IMG/VR virus record: IMGVR_UViG_3300036861_000334
Location: 1 to 41,860 of that record
Strand: one strand, 5' to 3'
Length of the DNA: 41,860 nt
DNA from: a virus
The first letter of the stretch is position 1. Every line of letters begins with the position of its first letter. The notes beneath the pieces were generated by a model that was given only the letters and a program-made list of their open reading frames with translations, had not been told where the DNA came from and searched no databases. Below, piece after piece: positions 39,552 to 41,860 of this stretch. A program made the translations under genes and the position numbers.

Positions 39552-40466
39552 TTAATCATCAAGGGGCATTTCGATCGTGCTACCTTTCTTCGGGAATGCC
39601 CGTCGGATCAGGCGATAGAATGCTTCCCAGGTCGAAGAGGCTTTCATCAGCGCGATCACGGCATGAAGGTGTTGCGCGAGCGCGGGATTGCCGACGTCCG
39701 TGGTCAACCACTGATGATGTTTCGCCAACCGCTGACCTTGTTCGTCCTTTGGATTGCGAGTCTGGAGTTCCTCAAGGAGACCAGGGGCTAATCGCTCGTA
39801 GACCAGATCATTGGTCCAATGGCCGACGACTTGTGGGCGATTAACCTTCATGCCCTTCCAGTCCCAGCCCTTGAGGCGGAACATCTCGCGATAGAATTCG
39901 TCTGGGAAGCGCTTCGCCCATGCCGCGAGTTCCTTTCGCAGGTAGGCATCAAGGATGGCCTGCAGGGCAAGCTTGTCGCGGACTTCCTGGTAGCCGGTAG
40001 CTTCATCGACCAGGGCGATAATACCGCTATGCGCCAAGCCACGCATGAGAAGGTCTGCGCGTTCGGCTACCGGCTTCTGAATTTTGGTAAGCGCACCTGC
40101 ATCGCGGGCGCGCAACCATACTTCGCAGACTTTGGGCAGAAGCGTCGCTTCGAATCCAACACGGATCGGTCCGCCCCGCGGATCGTGATATTTCCTAGGA
40201 GTGGACACCAGAGTGCGTAACTCTTCGGAAATAAAAGGCTTTAGTGATTTTGCGACCAAGAAAGCCGGCAAATCACCAGAGTCGTCGACTGTGGCGCGCT
40301 GACGTTGCTGCCAGCCGCCGGTTACCGGACCGAAGGCGGTTGTGACGCCGCCCTGGGACAGAAGTCGGGTGCCGTCCGGCAGGACGGCGCAAGGCAGACT
40401 CAAATCGCCGATCTTCAGTTCGCCGATGTGAGTTGCCTTTGGAGGAGGATTGCTCGGCTTGGTCAA
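39552..40466 (-). CDS. P63C-domain protein
   Basis: The 304-residue protein has a P63C domain at about 155-275: ALVDEATGYQEVRDKLALQA, then FYREMFRLKGWDW, HWTNDLVYERLAPGLLEEL and HHQWLTTDVGNPALAQHLHA. The N-terminal part (20-60) holds a beta hairpin with PDGTRLLSQGGVTTAFG. P63C proteins occur in phages and mobile elements; their function is not established. The start is TTG at 40466, with AGGAG eight bases upstream that overlaps the end of the upstream gene. It shares an operon with the RecT-like gene. Confidence 0.8.
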   Translation of the reverse strand: MTKPSNPPPKATHIGELKIGDLSLPCAVLPDGTRLLSQGGVTTAFGPVTGGWQQRQRATVDDSGDLPAFLVAKSLKPFISEELRTLVSTPRKYHDPRGGPIRVGFEATLLPKVCEVWLRARDAGALTKIQKPVAERADLLMRGLAHSGIIALVDEATGYQEVRDKLALQAILDAYLRKELAAWAKRFPDEFYREMFRLKGWDWKGMKVNRPQVVGHWTNDLVYERLAPGLLEELQTRNPKDEQGQRLAKHHQWLTTDVGNPALAQHLHAVIALMKASSTWEAFYRLIRRAFPKKGSTIEMPLDD

Positions 40467-40476
40467 TGTCTCTCTC

Positions 40477-41619
40477 CTATTCCGCCGCTTCCCGATAGCG
40501 GCGAAGATTGCGGGGGATGTCCAACCCGTCGTCCTTCGGCGGCGCTGAATGCTCCGGAAGTTCGTCGAAAGGCCCGAACCGCGGGTAGTCGGTATGGGGA
40601 GGCGGTTCCGGCGCGGTGAACAAGCCGAAACGTCCGGCGGGCAGCGGCGCCCTGGCGTGGATCGCCCGTTGTGCGATCGAATGCGGCTTCAGGCTGGCCA
40701 GCTTGTTCGTATAGGCCATCCGTAGCGCCGCCTTCCGGCCCTCGGGCTGAAGGGCGATGCGGTCCTGGTTGTCGTCGCCCCACTGGTGGAGAACTTGGAC
40801 GGAGCCGCAGCGCTCAAGTTCGTCACGGAGGCAGTTGAAGTCTGCCGCGAGCTCAAGTTCGAGCTTCTTCGCCCGGCGTTCGGCTTCCGGGTCGGCGTCG
40901 GCCGCGACGGCAGGATCAAAGGCAAGGTGCTTGCGATCCTGCCGGATCATCTCCTCGTAGCGATAGTCAATCTTGCGGTCGGCCGCGACGCCGCGGCGGC
41001 GCTTCTTGATCGGCGCGCAGGAAACAGCGGTTTCAGTCTTCGTGTCTGGCGCATTCTCTTGCGTTTCCAGTTGATTGACTGGCGCGCAGCACTCTTGATC
41101 GGGATTTGACGGAACCTGCCGCTTGGTGCTGGCGGGAATGTCTTCTACCTCGGTCTCGTCCAGGAACCCGAGACCACAGATGGAGAGCGTAGCCCGCCGC
41201 TTCGCCTTGGTGACGGCCTTCAGGATCGCGTTAGCGCGGTCCTGGGCGCGGTTTTCCGGCGGCAGCACCACGACGCCGAAGTCTTCGTCTTCGCGCCCAG
41301 AGGCGTCTTTGGCCTTGACGTGGACCGTATAGAGGTCGCCGTCCAGATCGTGGCTCAGGATGGAAATCGAGACGCCGTGGATCTGGCGGAGCTGGTCCGT
41401 GCAGGCCTTCAAGGCATACAGCGTCAGTTTGCCGTTCAGTTCGATGTAGGCGAACGGCCGCGTCAGCGGATTGAGACCTGCGGTCTGGCAGATCGCGTTG
41501 TGATACGTGACGCGCTCGGCTTCCTTGAGGTATCGCAGATCACCCTTGATCAGGACGGTTTCCATGATCTCCCCCGCGATCGCGGGGGAGAAGTCACGGA
41601 TGAGAGCAGGGGCATTCAT
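40477..41619 (-). CDS. RecT/Bet-like single-strand annealing protein
   Basis: The N-terminal 180 residues resemble RecT/Bet-type annealing proteins: YHNAICQTAGLNPLTRPFAY near residue 38, a beta segment with GKLTLYALKACTDQLRQIHG, and the signature NRAQDRANAILKAVTKAKRR followed by ATLSICGLGFLDETE. These proteins anneal single strands in phage recombination. Residues 200-380 are charged, low-complexity and helical and not conserved. The ATG at 41619 overlaps the upstream stop (ATGA). A matching exonuclease is not in the window and may lie beyond the right edge. Confidence 0.7.
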   Translation of the reverse strand: MNAPALIRDFSPAIAGEIMETVLIKGDLRYLKEAERVTYHNAICQTAGLNPLTRPFAYIELNGKLTLYALKACTDQLRQIHGVSISILSHDLDGDLYTVHVKAKDASGREDEDFGVVVLPPENRAQDRANAILKAVTKAKRRATLSICGLGFLDETEVEDIPASTKRQVPSNPDQECCAPVNQLETQENAPDTKTETAVSCAPIKKRRRGVAADRKIDYRYEEMIRQDRKHLAFDPAVAADADPEAERRAKKLELELAADFNCLRDELERCGSVQVLHQWGDDNQDRIALQPEGRKAALRMAYTNKLASLKPHSIAQRAIHARAPLPAGRFGLFTAPEPPPHTDYPRFGPFDELPEHSAPPKDDGLDIPRNLRRYREAAE

Positions 41620-41860
41620 TCCCAATCTCCATGCCGCTCACGCTCCGCCCGCTGGCAGGCGAGGTCATAGCCTTCATCCGCCAGCCAGTTCTCCGCCATG
41701 AGCTTGAGTTCAGCCGCCGACGGTCGCTCAAGGTCAGCCTCGGTGACAGGATCTCCGGGCTTGCGTCCGTCGATGAGGACGACGGAGAGGAGATCAAGCT
41801 CAGCAGGATCCGGCGGCCATCCCGGATCGCCATTGCGATGCGTTCGGACGCCTGGATTGC
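41616..41860 (-). CDS. Hypothetical protein, 5' end cut by window edge
   Basis: The leftward frame open from the right edge ends at 41616 in an ATGA overlap with the RecT-like gene. About 80 residues are visible, including WPPDPAELDLLSVVLIDGRK and the C-terminal LMAENWLADEGYDLACQRAE. It is acidic and not recognised. Coupling with the RecT-like start supports this frame over the overlapping ORF beginning at 41833. Confidence 0.6.
   Translation of the reverse strand, partial: NPGVRTHRNGDPGWPPDPAELDLLSVVLIDGRKPGDPVTEADLERPSAAELKLMAENWLADEGYDLACQRAERERHGDWE

Noticed and set aside
41594-41833. 79-codon leftward frame at the right edge
   Set aside because: It is Ser/Arg-rich and overlaps a better frame that runs off the edge and ends in an ATGA overlap with the RecT-like start.

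Overview
The window is a GC-rich (by eye about 60% or more G+C) stretch of a tailed phage or prophage with short-tailed (podovirus) architecture. Its closest recognisable plan is the Bordetella BPP-1-like group, and codon use and protein style suggest an alphaproteobacterial (Hyphomicrobiales/Rhizobiales-like) host; the host is an inference. All family names rest on reading the sequences by eye; no search was run. No integrase, att site, tRNA, IS element or CRISPR array was seen. An AntA/AntB antirepressor, an XRE repressor-like protein, a P63C protein and a RecT-like protein suggest a temperate phage. The right edge cuts a gene, so part of the genome lies outside.

Layout: (1) 1-1.8 kb: five small leftward genes separated by two families of repeated intergenic leaders. 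(2) 1.8-1.87 kb: an A/T-rich palindromic control region facing a rightward ribbon-helix-helix regulator. (3) 2.3-11.9 kb: packaging and head genes in a tightly coupled rightward operon: small terminase, a large terminase split into ATPase and nuclease ORFs, portal, DnaQ-like exonuclease, Bbp19-like protein, scaffold, major capsid and Bbp16-like cement. (4) 11.9-16.7 kb: small proteins, including secreted-looking proteins, a Cys4 protein, three small ORFs sharing a KALYGD-like motif, a capsid-staple-like protein and the tail adaptor. (5) 16.7-31.7 kb: a large tail nozzle protein, T7 gp13- and gp14-like proteins, an inserted antirepressor cassette with a structured RNA leader, an ejection protein with a lytic transglycosylase domain and a 2308-residue polyvalent ejection protein with a GNAT-like segment and two HExxH motifs. 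(6) 31.7-36.8 kb: an opposing small membrane protein, a T7-like tail fibre, an internally duplicated tail protein and a pectate-lyase-like tailspike. (7) 36.8-38.8 kb: leftward cargo genes (methyltransferase, glycosyltransferase-like, small Pro-rich protein). (8) 38.8-41.9 kb: an XRE regulator facing a leftward group of two tiny genes, a P63C protein, a RecT-like annealing protein and a truncated gene.

The genes of regions 3-6 together would package DNA, build the head and short tail, bind and degrade the host surface layer, breach peptidoglycan and eject DNA. The most unusual points are: a C4/CI-like antisense RNA candidate whose stem buries the Shine-Dalgarno of an antirepressor placed inside the ejection-protein operon; a terminase split exactly between ATPase and nuclease with its own strong ribosome site; and several tail proteins with Sec-type N-termini and even numbers of cysteines.
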